DNA of 64,000 nt from Nitrincola alkalilacustris (GCF_008973755.1 NZ_WBOM01000003.1:1-64000); one strand, 5' to 3'. Counted from the stretch's first letter, positions 16,705-25,595 are shown. A program made the numbers and translations. Notes: generated by a model not told the origin, from the letters alone.

Positions 16705-19329
16705 ATGAAACTGTTTTTACCCTCTGTTTCAATCCGCTGGTCTCTTCACCTGACCTTGCTGGTGTTATTGTGCCTTAGCCTGCCGATCGGCTTTGCCCAG
16801 ACCGATCCTGTTCGCCAGTTCGAACCGGATGCCCGTGAGCTGTTACAGCAAAAAGTGACAGAACTGACGATAAAACACCAGGAGTTGACGGAGCGCCTGC
16901 AAGAGGTGCGATCTCAGCAGCAGCGACTGAGTACCAGTGAAGAAACCCTCAATGAATACCTTGCAGCCTTGCAGGGCAGCTTCCTGATCTACCGAGTGCT
17001 GCAGGAACAGCGTCTCGGGCTGCCTCAGCCGATCAGGGATCCTGAGTTATCTGATTTTATTGCTGGCCTGCGCCTGCAGCAATTTGAAGTAGCGCAGCAG
17101 CGGCGTACCAATCGTGAATCCCGCACACGTGACCCTGCCGAACTGCTGCAGTTGCAGGAGATCATCGACCGGATACTGAGCACCTCTGTTGTGTTGCAGC
17201 AGGAGCAGCGAGATCTGATCAGCTCCAGTGAACGCATACGCATGCGACTGGATGAAAGCCTGTTCTGGATTCCCAGTAATCGGCCATTGAATCTGAACTG
17301 GTTTCTCTTACTTCCCAAGAACGCTGCCATACAGATCAAGGAGTTGGTAACACAGATCAGTGTCCGGCCTGACTTGAAGCATCCCCTGGAGCAGGTGGCT
17401 GGCGCCACGATGTTATTGTTGTTGGCATTTTTCTGCTGGTTCGGGCGGGAGCGATTACGTTACCGTATCTCAGAGATAAATCAGCTGTTCAGGAACTATA
17501 CCCAGCAACGCTATTACAGCTTTATTGCCATAGCAGAGGCAGTCCCGTTGCCACCTCCAAACCCCTGGTTGACCCCGCAGGCGCTTCTGGCCGTTGCTGC
17601 CCGCGTGTTGCCGGGGCCACTGTTGCTCAGTGCTGCAGGGGTGTTGATGTTTCAGTCGGCAGATTCGGGTGTGCCGGGGCTTGGCCAGGGCTTGATCGCC
17701 ATAGCCTTGAGCTGGTTTGTGGTGCGCTTTATGGGCCAGATAGTGGGAGACAGTCGCATTGCAGAACATCACTTTGGCTGGTCTGATCAGCAAAGGCGAG
17801 AGCTGCTCTGGTTTCTGAAGAAGTTGATCTGGGTTTTGTTGCCCACCAGCTTTGTTCTGGCACTTGCAGAACAGCAGACACTGGCACTGAACCGGGATGT
17901 GATCGGCATGCTGGTGTTGATCGTCAGTTTTACGACCATATCCTGGTTGTTCTTTCGTCTGCTCCGGCGCCTGCCTCTGATCTACAACTCACAAGGTATC
18001 CACTGGCTGGTTATGATTGTGCTGGTGCTGTTGCCGCTGGCGCTGGTAGTGATGACAATGATGGGCTACTACTACACCAGTCTTAAGCTGACAGGGCGCG
18101 TACTCGCAACCTTCTATCTGTTGACTGGATGGGTGATTGCCGAGGCAGTGATCATGCGAGGAATAGAGCTGGGCACGGAGCGGCTACGCCACCAGCGCAT
18201 GATGAAGGAACGTGAGCTGGCCCAGAAGCAAGCTGCTGCCAGTGACGGGGAAAGTAACAGTGATCCTGACCTTGAAGCGTTGCCACAGTTGGATATTGAC
18301 CAGATCCGCAATCAGACCTTGCGTCTGGGACGGTTTGCGCTGCTGCTGGCATTCGGTGTAGCGACTTATGCTGTCTGGTACGATCTGTTGAGTACGTTCC
18401 ATTATCTTGATCATCTAGTCCTCTGGGAATATGGCAGTGGCGACTCACCTTTACCGATCAGCCTGAGTGATTTCCTGACCTTTCTGTTCATTATAGGTTT
18501 TACCATTTTTCTGGCCGGTAACCTGCCAGGCTTGCTCGAAATGCTGGTTCTGTCACGGCTGAATCTGCAACAGGGCAGTGCCTATGCCATTACAACGCTG
18601 ATGAACTACACCATCACTGCGATCGGTCTGGTGTTTGCGCTCTCTTCGCTGGGTGTCAGCTGGGATAAGTTGCAATGGCTGGTGGCGGCACTCAGTGTGG
18701 GATTGGGCTTTGGTCTGCAGGAGATATTCGCCAATTTCGTATCTGGTCTGATTATTCTATTTGAGCGTCCGATCAGAATCGGTGATGTGGTTACACTGGA
18801 TAATGTGTCAGGTCGTGTGCGGCAGATACGTATACGAGCAACGACCATCACTGATTTTGACCGCAAGGATATTATTGTTCCGAACAAGACATTTGTCACT
18901 GGGCAATTGATCAACTGGTCATTGACCGATACGGTGACGCGGGTAGTGGTCAAGGTCGGTGTCGCCTACGGATCTGACCTTGAACGTACACGCGAGATAC
19001 TGCTTGAAGCGGCGCGGATCAATGATCGCGTGTTGAGTGACCCAGAGCCTCAGGTGCTGTTTCTGAGCTTCGGTGACAGCACATTGGATCATGAACTGCG
19101 TATCCATGTGAAGGAGCTATATGATCGCAATCCAGCGATTGATGAGATCAATCGACATATCGATCGTGAGTTTAAAAAATCCGGCATCGAGATCTCCTTC
19201 AAGCAGCTGGATATCCATCTGCGAAACTCCGAAGGGCTTGAAAAGCTGGTGACACAGCAAGCCAGGCCTCTAGCCCCTGATGCGGGCGTCAAGCAGGCGC
19301 CTGTTAAGGGAAGTGGGGATGTAGAGTGA
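16705..19329 (+). CDS. Mechanosensitive ion channel, large MscS family (MscK/KefA-like)
   Basis: An inner-membrane protein of 874 residues from ATG 16705 (a GTG at 16666 would add 13). A signal peptide ends near IGFAQT. A periplasmic coiled-coil region rich in Gln/Glu/Leu occupies about 25-220. About ten hydrophobic helices follow. The conserved MscS pore and beta domain is at about 640-770, with GLGFGLQEIFANFVSGLIILFERPIRIGD and the VPNK motif. The C-terminal vestibule runs to about 850. It releases solutes under hypo-osmotic shock. It is shorter than E. coli MscK (about 1120) and MscM. It ends at a clear terminator and is not part of the Moco operon. Confidence 0.9.
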   Translation: MKLFLPSVSIRWSLHLTLLVLLCLSLPIGFAQTDPVRQFEPDARELLQQKVTELTIKHQELTERLQEVRSQQQRLSTSEETLNEYLAALQGSFLIYRVLQEQRLGLPQPIRDPELSDFIAGLRLQQFEVAQQRRTNRESRTRDPAELLQLQEIIDRILSTSVVLQQEQRDLISSSERIRMRLDESLFWIPSNRPLNLNWFLLLPKNAAIQIKELVTQISVRPDLKHPLEQVAGATMLLLLAFFCWFGRERLRYRISEINQLFRNYTQQRYYSFIAIAEAVPLPPPNPWLTPQALLAVAARVLPGPLLLSAAGVLMFQSADSGVPGLGQGLIAIALSWFVVRFMGQIVGDSRIAEHHFGWSDQQRRELLWFLKKLIWVLLPTSFVLALAEQQTLALNRDVIGMLVLIVSFTTISWLFFRLLRRLPLIYNSQGIHWLVMIVLVLLPLALVVMTMMGYYYTSLKLTGRVLATFYLLTGWVIAEAVIMRGIELGTERLRHQRMMKERELAQKQAAASDGESNSDPDLEALPQLDIDQIRNQTLRLGRFALLLAFGVATYAVWYDLLSTFHYLDHLVLWEYGSGDSPLPISLSDFLTFLFIIGFTIFLAGNLPGLLEMLVLSRLNLQQGSAYAITTLMNYTITAIGLVFALSSLGVSWDKLQWLVAALSVGLGFGLQEIFANFVSGLIILFERPIRIGDVVTLDNVSGRVRQIRIRATTITDFDRKDIIVPNKTFVTGQLINWSLTDTVTRVVVKVGVAYGSDLERTREILLEAARINDRVLSDPEPQVLFLSFGDSTLDHELRIHVKELYDRNPAIDEINRHIDREFKKSGIEISFKQLDIHLRNSEGLEKLVTQQARPLAPDAGVKQAPVKGSGDVE

Positions 19330-19386
19330 GCTAATATGTCTGGCTTGATGCTCATGCAAAGATATGAATTGATGAGATATAAATAC

Positions 19387-19410
19387 AAAAAGGGCCAATA
19401 GGCCCTTTTT
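19387..19410. terminator. Bidirectional rho-independent terminator
   Basis: AAAAAGGGCC (19387-19396), loop AATA, GGCCCTTTTT (19401-19410): a perfect 10-bp stem with A-run before and T-run after. It serves the mechanosensitive channel gene on + and htpX on -. Confidence 0.9.
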
Positions 19411-19481
19411 GTTTGGAGCTGAGTGCTTGGTTCTGAATGCTGAACCGAATATTTGGAGCAAGTATTTTTTTGACGTACGGG

Positions 19482-20366
19482 CTATTTCCTGAACTGCTGC
19501 AGCGCAGCAATACGATCATCCAATGGAGGGTGAGTCGCGATCAGCTTCATGAAGCCCTGTTTGATACCACTGTTGATACCAAAAGCAGTCAACTGATCCG
19601 GCATCTGATCTGGCATGCCAGCTTCGGCTTTGAGGCGTTGCAGAGCACCGATCATGGCGGCAGGGCTGGCCAGAAGTGCACCGGCTTCATCGGCGCGATA
19701 CTCACGCCTGCGTGAGAACCAGGCGACGATGGTCGAGGCTGCAATGCCGAAGATGATCTCGAACACGAAGACCGTGATGTAGTAGCTGAAACCACGGCCA
19801 CCACCCTCGCCACGGCGCAGGAAGCTGTCCACTGCATAGGCGGCAATACGGGCAAAGAACATGACAAAGGTGTTCACTACGCCCTGAATCAGAGCCAGAG
19901 TAACCATATCACCATTGGCTACATGGCCGATCTCATGCGCCAGAACGGCCTTGACCTCCTCAGGGCGAAAACGTTGCAGCAGGCCGGAGCTGACCGCAAC
20001 CAGTGCGTCATTCCTGTTCCAGCCAGTGGCAAATGCGTTGGACTGCTGGGATGGGAAAATACCCACCTCAGGCATCTTGATACCGGCTTTCTGTGACAGC
20101 TCGGCGACTGTATCGAGCAGCCAGCGCTCATCGGCATTCCGTGGCTTCTCGATGATCTGGGTTTTGGTTGCCATTTTTGCCATTTTTTTGGACAACAGCA
20201 GAGAGATCAACGAGCCGGCAAAGCCGAATACGGCGCAGAAAATCAATAAAGAGCCCAGATTCAGACCAGTACCAGCCAAGTAGTTCTCTACACCCAGTAT
20301 TCTGAGGGTTATACTGGCGACCAGAATAACAGCCAGGTTTGTGGCAAGAAAAAGCAGTATTCTCAT
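19482..20366 (-). CDS. htpX: Protease HtpX
   Basis: A 294-residue inner-membrane zinc metalloprotease that degrades misfolded membrane proteins with FtsH. Two N-terminal helices (about 1-55) precede the soluble domain. The catalytic motif AHEIGHV (about residues 139-145) supplies two zinc His and the Glu. Two further hydrophobic segments follow, and the third ligand Glu lies in [11 protein letters not shown]. The end [16 protein letters not shown] is typical. Length and motifs match E. coli HtpX. It faces the mechanosensitive channel across a shared terminator. Confidence 0.95.
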   Translation of the reverse strand: MRILLFLATNLAVILVASITLRILGVENYLAGTGLNLGSLLIFCAVFGFAGSLISLLLSKKMAKMATKTQIIEKPRNADERWLLDTVAELSQKAGIKMPEVGIFPSQQSNAFATGWNRNDALVAVSSGLLQRFRPEEVKAVLAHEIGHVANGDMVTLALIQGVVNTFVMFFARIAAYAVDSFLRRGEGGGRGFSYYITVFVFEIIFGIAASTIVAWFSRRREYRADEAGALLASPAAMIGALQRLKAEAGMPDQMPDQLTAFGINSGIKQGFMKLIATHPPLDDRIAALQQFRK

Positions 20367-20461
20367 GATTGTCGATTCTTTCCAGTTAAGTGAGAGTTGT
20401 TGATTAGATGAGGGTAATGTTGTTTGGTTTCAAGGGGAAGAAGAATGTTTTGGAGCGCTGA

Positions 20462-20944
20462 GTGAATCTGGTTTTCATGGATCTGGAGGCGAGTGGGTTG
20501 GGCGAGGCTTCTTATCCGATCGAGGCTGCATGGGTCGCGGCAGACGGTGAGCGACAGGATAGTTTTCTGATCAATCCGAAAAGTGTCGCGGGCTGGCGTT
20601 ACTGGGATGAGCATGCTGAAGAGGTGCATGGTATTGATCATAATGATCTGGTGCGAGATGGGATCAGTGCTCAGGCAGCCTGTAAACGTCTTAATCAGCA
20701 TCTTCAGGGGTGTATTGTTGTTACGGATGCGCCGAGTTATGACCGCTTCTGGCTGGACAGGTTGTATGAAGCCTGTCGATGCGAGCCATCCTTTCGGGTT
20801 GAAGGTCTGGATGCTATCCTGAATGCCTCTCAGATAGCGCAATTTGCACAAGAGGCTGAAGGAGCAATGCGACGCCACCGTGCGCTTGCGGACGCTGAGG
20901 ACCTGTACCGGCTGGCGATGAAAATACTCAGATCAGACACCTGA
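20462..20944 (+). CDS. 3'-5' exonuclease, DEDDh (DnaQ-like) family
   Basis: A 160-residue single-domain exonuclease. Exo I is VFMDLEASGLG with the two acidic metal ligands, Exo II lies around VTDAPSYDRFWLDRL, and Exo III is HRALADAEDL, matching HxAxxD. It is therefore probably an active DEDDh enzyme on DNA or RNA ends. GTG 20462 is the only start near the beginning of the domain. It stands alone between htpX and the unknown gene at 20970. The substrate is not known. Confidence 0.8.
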   Translation: MNLVFMDLEASGLGEASYPIEAAWVAADGERQDSFLINPKSVAGWRYWDEHAEEVHGIDHNDLVRDGISAQAACKRLNQHLQGCIVVTDAPSYDRFWLDRLYEACRCEPSFRVEGLDAILNASQIAQFAQEAEGAMRRHRALADAEDLYRLAMKILRSDT

Positions 20945-20969
20945 TCGGGTGTCTGATCTAGGAGGTGGC

Positions 20970-21344
20970 TTAGAGGTTCGCCACCTGAGTTTCGATCACG
21001 CCACGCAGTTCCTCATAAGCTCCAATATTTTGGGGCTTGAAGAACAGTTTGTAGTACTGGCGCTCAGCCATGCGTCCTTGTTTGCCATTCTTGTTTTCGG
21101 TGTAGAAGGCATACATGTAGCTCATCTGCAGATGGACAACGCTGGTATGCTCTTCAAGAATGACCTGATGACCATCCAGATCCAGACGGGTCTTTTCCTC
21201 CTTCAGAGTGTAGAAAGACGCCTCAGCCACCAGATCCAGGTTGATCAGAAAGTTAGATGTAACTGGAACGATATGGCGCTTATCGATCCCGTTGTGTTCC
21301 ATTAAGATACCGCAGTTCTTCTTGATTTTAATAAACATCTTCAA
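20970..21344 (-). CDS. Hypothetical protein (124 aa)
   Basis: I do not recognise this protein. It is 124 residues, soluble and slightly basic, rich in aromatic residues in its second half (SYMYAFYTENKNG, QYYKLFFKPQ). There is no signal peptide or membrane helix. Two ATGs lie two codons apart at the start. The minus strand is chosen over the overlapping plus frame because it starts well, is followed by alaA-like spacing upstream, and has ordinary protein composition. Stops of this gene and of the exonuclease gene face each other 25 bases apart. Confidence 0.6.
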   Translation of the reverse strand: MKMFIKIKKNCGILMEHNGIDKRHIVPVTSNFLINLDLVAEASFYTLKEEKTRLDLDGHQVILEEHTSVVHLQMSYMYAFYTENKNGKQGRMAERQYYKLFFKPQNIGAYEELRGVIETQVANL

Positions 21345-21433
21345 TCCGTTCCCAGTAATGTTGTTACACAGATTCAGTGTAGGCTACAACGATGTCACTT
21401 GCCTTACAACGATGATTTAAAAGCGATAAGCAA

Positions 21434-22648
21434 TTACTGTTCATAGCTTTTCAGGAAAGTTGCAATCCTTTCGATCGCCTCGGTCAACAGATCGGTAGAG
21501 GGCAGGGTTACCAGCCTGAAATGCTGCATATCGTCCAGATTGAATCCGCTGCCCTGAACGATCAGCACTTTCTGCTGCTGCAGCAGATCCAGCGCCATCT
21601 TCTCATCGTTCTTGATGGGATAGATCTCCGGATCCAGCTTCGGGAAAAGGTAGAGCGCTCCCTGAGGCTTCACGCAACTGACACCGGGTATCTCATTGAG
21701 CATCTGCCAGGCCAGCTCACGTTGATCATAAAGGCGCCCACCCGGAACGATCAGCTCGTTGATGCTCTGATAGCCACCCAGTGCTGTCTGTATGGCATGC
21801 TGCGCCGGGACGTTGGCGCACAGGCGCATGTTCGCCAGCATATCCAGCCCTTCGACATAATCACGCGCCTTATGCTTGGGGCCACTGACGATCAGCCAGC
21901 CGGAACGAAAGCCTGCTGCGCGATAGGATTTGGACAGGCCATTGAAGGTGATGCACAGTACATCATCCGCCAGCGCTGCCAGCGATGTGTGTTCAGCCTC
22001 GTCATATATGATCTTGTCATAGATCTCATCAGCAAAGACGATCAACTGATGCTCGCGCGCCAGATCGATGATCTGTTGCAGCAGCTCAACCGGGTAAACA
22101 GCGCCTGTGGGATTATTCGGGTTGATCACGACTATTCCGCGCGTGCGCTCCGTGATCTTGCTGCGAATATCCTCAATATCGGGGAACCAGCCGGCCTGCT
22201 CGTCACAGACATAGTGCACCGGATTGCCCCCAGCCAGGCTGACAGCCGCTGTCCACAAGGGGTAGTCGGGGGAGGGGATCAGCATCTCGTCATTGTCGTT
22301 GAGCAGGCCCTGCATCGACATCACGATCAGTTCAGACACGCCATTGCCGATATAGATATCCTCCAGCGCGACGTTGCGGATCGATTTGCGCTGACACTCC
22401 TGCATCACCGCCTTGCGGGCCGAGAACAGCCCTTTTGAATCGCAGTAGCCTTGTGACTCCGGCAGGTTATGAATCACATCCTGAATGATCTCTTCCGGGG
22501 CGTTGAAGCCCCAGGGCGCCGGGTTACCGATGTTGAGCTTGAGGATTCGGTGGCCCTCCTCTTCCAGCCGTCTGGCTTCCTGAAGGACCGGGCCACGAAT
22601 GTCATAGCAGACATTGATCAGTTTGTTCGATTTGCGGATGACAGACAT
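21434..22648 (-). CDS. alaA: Glutamate-pyruvate aminotransferase
   Basis: A 404-residue PLP aminotransferase that makes alanine from pyruvate and glutamate. It follows E. coli AlaA closely along its whole length: CYDIRGPVL, LNIGNPAPWGF, GNGVSELI, INPNNPTGAVYP, FADEIYDKI, and the PLP-lysine motif FNGLSKSYRAAGFRSGW (Lys about residue 240). The C-terminal Arg contact lies in HFRLVTLP. It is divergent from msrB and is monocistronic. Confidence 0.95.
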   Translation of the reverse strand: MSVIRKSNKLINVCYDIRGPVLQEARRLEEEGHRILKLNIGNPAPWGFNAPEEIIQDVIHNLPESQGYCDSKGLFSARKAVMQECQRKSIRNVALEDIYIGNGVSELIVMSMQGLLNDNDEMLIPSPDYPLWTAAVSLAGGNPVHYVCDEQAGWFPDIEDIRSKITERTRGIVVINPNNPTGAVYPVELLQQIIDLAREHQLIVFADEIYDKIIYDEAEHTSLAALADDVLCITFNGLSKSYRAAGFRSGWLIVSGPKHKARDYVEGLDMLANMRLCANVPAQHAIQTALGGYQSINELIVPGGRLYDQRELAWQMLNEIPGVSCVKPQGALYLFPKLDPEIYPIKNDEKMALDLLQQQKVLIVQGSGFNLDDMQHFRLVTLPSTDLLTEAIERIATFLKSYEQ

Positions 22649-22735
22649 GGTTCTGTTCCTGAGCTCCAGGTGGTCGATAACGGCGTATAGAGCTGCAGAT
22701 CGGCCGAGTGCCGAACTTGCAGTGTAAAAGGGCGT

Positions 22736-22741
22736 TATAAT
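22736..22741 (+). promoter_or_regulatory. -10 element upstream of msrB
   Basis: A perfect TATAAT within GCGTTATAATACGC, itself a small palindrome, 59 bases before the msrB start. The -35 region is not clear. It may overlap control of divergent alaA. Confidence 0.4.
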
Positions 22742-22799
22742 ACGCTCTGCGCCGAAGGGAATTCAATTGTTGCAACGCTTAATAGATCAGGTGAATGAA

Positions 22800-23195
22800 A
22801 TGGACAAGAAAACAACTCGGACTGATGAGGAATGGCAGGCCATACTCAGCCCTGAGCAATATCAGATCTGTCGGCAGAAAGGGACGGAAAGGCCCTTTAC
22901 CGGCAAGTATTATCATCATGATGAGGCTGGCATATACACCTGTGCCTGTTGTGGCAGTGAGTTGTTTGCTGCGGATCACAAATATGAATCAGGCAGCGGC
23001 TGGCCCAGCTTCTGGCAGGCGATTGACGAGGGGCGTATCACGCGCCATGTTGATCACTCCCACGGCATGACTCGTGTTGAGATCACCTGTGCAGCCTGTG
23101 ATGGGCATCTGGGCCATCTGTTTGATGATGGCCCGGCACCGACGGGTCAGCGCTACTGCGTTAACTCGGCCTCATTGGATTTCAAACCTCACTAA
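22800..23195 (+). CDS. msrB: Peptide-methionine (R)-S-oxide reductase
   Basis: A 131-residue MsrB that repairs R-methionine sulfoxide in proteins. Two CxxC zinc-binding pairs are seen (CACC and CAAC), along with GSGWPSFWQ and the catalytic cysteine in RYCVNSASLDF. ATG 22800 follows AGGTGA; a TTG at 22767 would add 11 residues but is a poorer start. Its TAA overlaps the stop of the convergent YajG gene. Confidence 0.95.
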   Translation: MDKKTTRTDEEWQAILSPEQYQICRQKGTERPFTGKYYHHDEAGIYTCACCGSELFAADHKYESGSGWPSFWQAIDEGRITRHVDHSHGMTRVEITCAACDGHLGHLFDDGPAPTGQRYCVNSASLDFKPH

Positions 23196-23779
23196 GGTCT
23201 GGCCCGTGCCAGCAAGAAGTCTGACAGGCGCGGGTCGTTAAATGCATTGCTCATCACCTCGCCCACCAGGTTATTGACGAACTGTTCGCTCTTGGCTTCA
23301 TCAGGCGTGCGCACCACCTCTTCGGTGTGAGTCGCTTCGAAACTGCCTTCGTACTGATAAACGCCATCAATCACCTGGATTCTCAGGCGCAAAGTGCCGA
23401 CCAGTTCACGGCGTATGCCATCACTTCTCAGGTGATAGAAAATATCATCCACGATCAGTGTCATCCGGGTGCGGGCGTCTGCAACCGGTGCTGGCACGCG
23501 CATGCGGGTCAAGGCCTCGATAGCTGCCTGACGGATCTGCTCAGGTGCCTGATGTGAAAGCGATACGGTTGTCATGTTGCCTGTCCGATCGCTGATGGTG
23601 CCTATCTGCAGAGTCTCGCTGCGATTGGCGACATGTACTGATACCGGCGGTGCTTCCGATAGGCGTGGGACGGCTGAAATGGGTGGCTGCAGTTCGATTC
23701 TCTGTGGTGGTATTCCGCTGCAGGCGGTCAAAGTCATGGCAAGCAGCAGTATTAGTAAAGAGATCAGCTTTGTACGCAT
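23192..23779 (-). CDS. YajG family lipoprotein
   Basis: A 195-residue lipoprotein. The start at 23779 is fixed by GGAG seven bases upstream and by the signal MRTKLISLLILLL with lipobox LTAC (Cys about residue 20). The rest matches YajG: a short proline stretch, then a mixed alpha-beta domain (VSVHVANRSETLQIG, LVGTLRLRIQVIDG). YajG-type proteins are lipoproteins of unknown role. The stop overlaps the msrB stop on the other strand. It lies 4 bases after syd and is probably co-transcribed with it. Confidence 0.8.
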   Translation of the reverse strand: MRTKLISLLILLLAMTLTACSGIPPQRIELQPPISAVPRLSEAPPVSVHVANRSETLQIGTISDRTGNMTTVSLSHQAPEQIRQAAIEALTRMRVPAPVADARTRMTLIVDDIFYHLRSDGIRRELVGTLRLRIQVIDGVYQYEGSFEATHTEEVVRTPDEAKSEQFVNNLVGEVMSNAFNDPRLSDFLLARARP

Positions 23780-23783
23780 CAGA

Positions 23784-24362
23784 TTACTCCTGATAATCAG
23801 CAGGCAGAGGGGTAAGTGTGTCGATAAACTCAGCCAGAGATGAAGCCAGTTGACGTATAGGTGGCTTGCCGGGTGTTTCCACCCATACCGTGCCATCACT
23901 GTTATTAATGGTCATGATGTATTCACCATCTGGTAAAGAACAGGCAAAAAACAGCGTTAAGGGTTGTTTCTGCTTCTGCTTGGCCAGGGCATGGCCGATC
24001 AGGTTACTGCGCAGTCGTTCCATATCTTCCGGATTCCATGCCTGCAGCAGAGACAGTTCGCCTTCGTCTGTGCGGGCGGGTAGCGGGTCCGACCAGTAGC
24101 GGCTGTAAAAGGCGATAAGATCCGGGTGGATGGTTGTTTCCAATGCCTGCTCAAGCCGTTCGAACATATCAGTGGTTGGCGTTTGACGTACGGGCCTCCA
24201 TCTGACCGACTCACCGGTTTTTACCTCGGCCATATGGCAGGGGCTGGGCCACTTCGGGTCATAATCTATCTCGGGCCAGCCAGCGGTCTGGCTGAGTTCT
24301 TCGAGTCGTGTGATAAATCGATCCAGCGACTCAGTTGTGCGCTGGGCTGATGCTACACTCAT
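23784..24362 (-). CDS. syd: SecY-interacting protein Syd
   Basis: A 192-residue cytosolic protein matching E. coli Syd: WPSPCHMAEVKTGESVRWRPV, IHPDLIAFYSRYWSD, LSLLQAWNPEDMERLRSNLIGH and LTLFFACS, then a C-terminal LASSLAEFIDTLTPLP. Syd binds SecY at the inner face of the membrane and is thought to check SecYEG assembly. It heads a two-gene operon with the YajG lipoprotein gene. Confidence 0.92.
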   Translation of the reverse strand: MSVASAQRTTESLDRFITRLEELSQTAGWPEIDYDPKWPSPCHMAEVKTGESVRWRPVRQTPTTDMFERLEQALETTIHPDLIAFYSRYWSDPLPARTDEGELSLLQAWNPEDMERLRSNLIGHALAKQKQKQPLTLFFACSLPDGEYIMTINNSDGTVWVETPGKPPIRQLASSLAEFIDTLTPLPADYQE

Positions 24363-24403
24363 GGCGATTGATGATCCTCTATATGAAACTTTAATCAGTC
24401 AGC

Positions 24404-24574
24404 ATGATACGTCAGCCTGACCCTTTAACTCCAGATAGAGTGGTTCAGTTAAATAAAGTTGCGAGAGGGGCTGTAAAAGCCGGAAATGATCCGTTATTAT
24501 TGCGCGCCTCATCTGATCGAGAAACGCGAGAGGGTGATGGTGCGAAGCAGGCATCTGAAAAAAAATTACCATAA
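24404..24574 (+). CDS. Candidate small ORF (56 aa), hypothetical
   Basis: An open frame of 56 residues starting MIRQPDPLTPDRVVQLNKVA fills the space between syd and the tRNA promoter. Its composition is protein-like and charged, without a membrane segment. No good Shine-Dalgarno is seen upstream of ATG 24404. I do not recognise it. It may be a real small protein or chance. Confidence 0.3.
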   Translation: MIRQPDPLTPDRVVQLNKVARGAVKAGNDPLLLRASSDRETREGDGAKQASEKKLP

Positions 24575-24578
24575 AGGT

Positions 24579-24606
24579 TTGACTTTTCAGGTGAACTCAT
24601 TAAAAT
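24579..24606 (+). promoter_or_regulatory. Promoter of the tRNA cluster
   Basis: TTGACT (24579-24584), a 16-base spacer and TAAAAT (24601-24606), followed by GC-rich CGCACC like the discriminators of stringently controlled stable-RNA promoters. It lies 54 bases before the first tRNA. Confidence 0.65.
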
Positions 24607-24659
24607 TCGCACCTCGTTAACGGATGCAAGCCAAGCAGACGGCGACGAAATGACAAGTT

Positions 24660-24736
24660 GGAGTGGTAGTTCAGTTGGTTAGAATACCTGCCTGTCACGC
24701 AGGGGGTCGCGGGTTCGAGTCCCGTCCATTCCGCCA
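24660..24736 (+). tRNA. tRNA-Asp (GTC), copy 1
   Basis: A 77-base cloverleaf with acceptor stem GGAGTGG/CCATTCC, anticodon loop CTGTCAC (GTC), T-loop GGTTCGAGTCC and encoded CCA. First of five alternating tRNA genes. Confidence 0.97.
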
Positions 24737-24779
24737 CTTGTAATTGAAAGCGATCTGGAAAAAAATTCAGATCAGGCAG

Positions 24780-24808
24780 CTGAAAACCTCTGGTCAAGGC
24801 TGTATAAT
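24780..24808 (+). promoter_or_regulatory. Possible internal tRNA promoter
   Basis: A perfect TATAAT (24803-24808) lies 12 bases before tRNA-Val copy 1, with a weak CTGAAA -35 at a 17-base spacing. It could start transcription inside the cluster. Confidence 0.4.
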
Positions 24809-24820
24809 GGCACGCGTTAC

Positions 24821-24896
24821 GGGCGAATAGCTCAGTTGGGAGAGCGTCTGCCTTACAAGCAGAGGGTCGGGGGTTCGAACCCCTCTTCGCCCACCA
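24821..24896 (+). tRNA. tRNA-Val (TAC), copy 1
   Basis: A 76-base cloverleaf with acceptor GGGCGAA/TTCGCCC, anticodon loop CTTACAA (TAC) and encoded CCA. Confidence 0.97.
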
Positions 24897-24933
24897 TAAC
24901 GCACAGTGACATGTTGTAAGCAGTATGTAGTTC

Positions 24934-25010
24934 GGAGTGGTAGTTCAGTTGGTTAGAATACCTGCCTGTCACGCAGGGGGTCGCGGGTTCGAGTCCCGTC
25001 CATTCCGCCA
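24934..25010 (+). tRNA. tRNA-Asp (GTC), copy 2
   Basis: Identical over its 77 bases to copy 1 at 24660; CCA is encoded. Confidence 0.97.
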
Positions 25011-25092
25011 CTTAGCAGTTTGTCTGTATAAGTGGATGAACAAGTGAAAGAATAAAGCAGACAGTCATGCTGTTTGTGCCGAGTCGGCAAGT

Positions 25093-25168
25093 GGGCGAAT
25101 AGCTCAGTTGGGAGAGCGTCTGCCTTACAAGCAGAGGGTCGGGGGTTCGAACCCCTCTTCGCCCACCA
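25093..25168 (+). tRNA. tRNA-Val (TAC), copy 2
   Basis: Identical over its 76 bases to the copy at 24821, pointing to tandem duplication of an Asp-Val unit. Confidence 0.97.
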
Positions 25169-25192
25169 CTTGCATGATTCAAAGTGTTATCC

Positions 25193-25269
25193 GGAGCGGT
25201 AGTTCAGTTGGTTAGAATACCTGCCTGTCACGCAGGGGGTCGCGGGTTCGAGTCCCGTCCGTTCCGCCA
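25193..25269 (+). tRNA. tRNA-Asp (GTC), copy 3
   Basis: As copies 1 and 2 except for two acceptor-stem bases: GGAGCGG/CCGTTCC replaces GGAGTGG/CCATTCC, a compensatory T-A to C-G change at pair five. It should fold and function normally. Confidence 0.97.
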
Positions 25270-25549
25270 TCAATTCAGTCCTTAATTGTTATATCAATAA
25301 TCAATCAGCTGGTTATAATATTTACTGTGTAATTGGCTACCTGATTAGCCGGTCTGTCATTAGTCACTCCTGGATTCCTCCTCATCCTGTTTTCTTCTTT
25401 TTTCAGAATTATTCTCGTACACAATTTTCACAGTCTCTCTTCCAGGCTCTATGCTAACCATATCTTTTGTCACTGATTGCACTTCAGTATTTGGACAAAA
25501 TAGCACTCTCGCGCAGTGCTAAAATTCATTCGCTAATCTTTATATAAAT
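25270..25549 (+). other. AT-rich intergenic region after the tRNA cluster
   Basis: No gene is seen between the last tRNA and the TonB receptor promoter. The sequence is markedly AT-rich compared with its neighbours and has no convincing strong terminator. The small hairpin GCACTCTCGCGCAGTGC (25503-25519) is the only clear structure. Confidence 0.5.
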
Positions 25550-25595
25550 AAAAATGATTATCATCATTGATAGTGTGATTGTCTTGATTTAGACT
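25550..25595 (+). promoter_or_regulatory. Fur box and promoter of the TonB receptor gene
   Basis: A 19-mer at 25550-25568, read on the minus strand as AATGATGATAATCATTTTT, matches the Fur consensus at 15 of 19 positions, including the run GATAATCATT. It overlaps a -35 element TTGATA (25567-25572), followed after 17 bases by TAGACT (25590-25595). Iron-loaded Fur here would block transcription. Confidence 0.65.

Noticed and set aside
21521-22438. Plus-strand frame of 305 residues over alaA
   Set aside because: It is antisense to a gene that matches AlaA along its length.
24412-24660. Riboswitch before the tRNA or syd genes, or FMN riboswitch before ribE
   Set aside because: No conserved riboswitch core (RFN, Moco or others) could be recognised upstream of ribE, moaA or in this gap.
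24600-24797. Minus-strand frame across tRNA-Asp 1
   Set aside because: It overlaps a tRNA gene and has the familiar artefact sequence seen opposite tRNAs.
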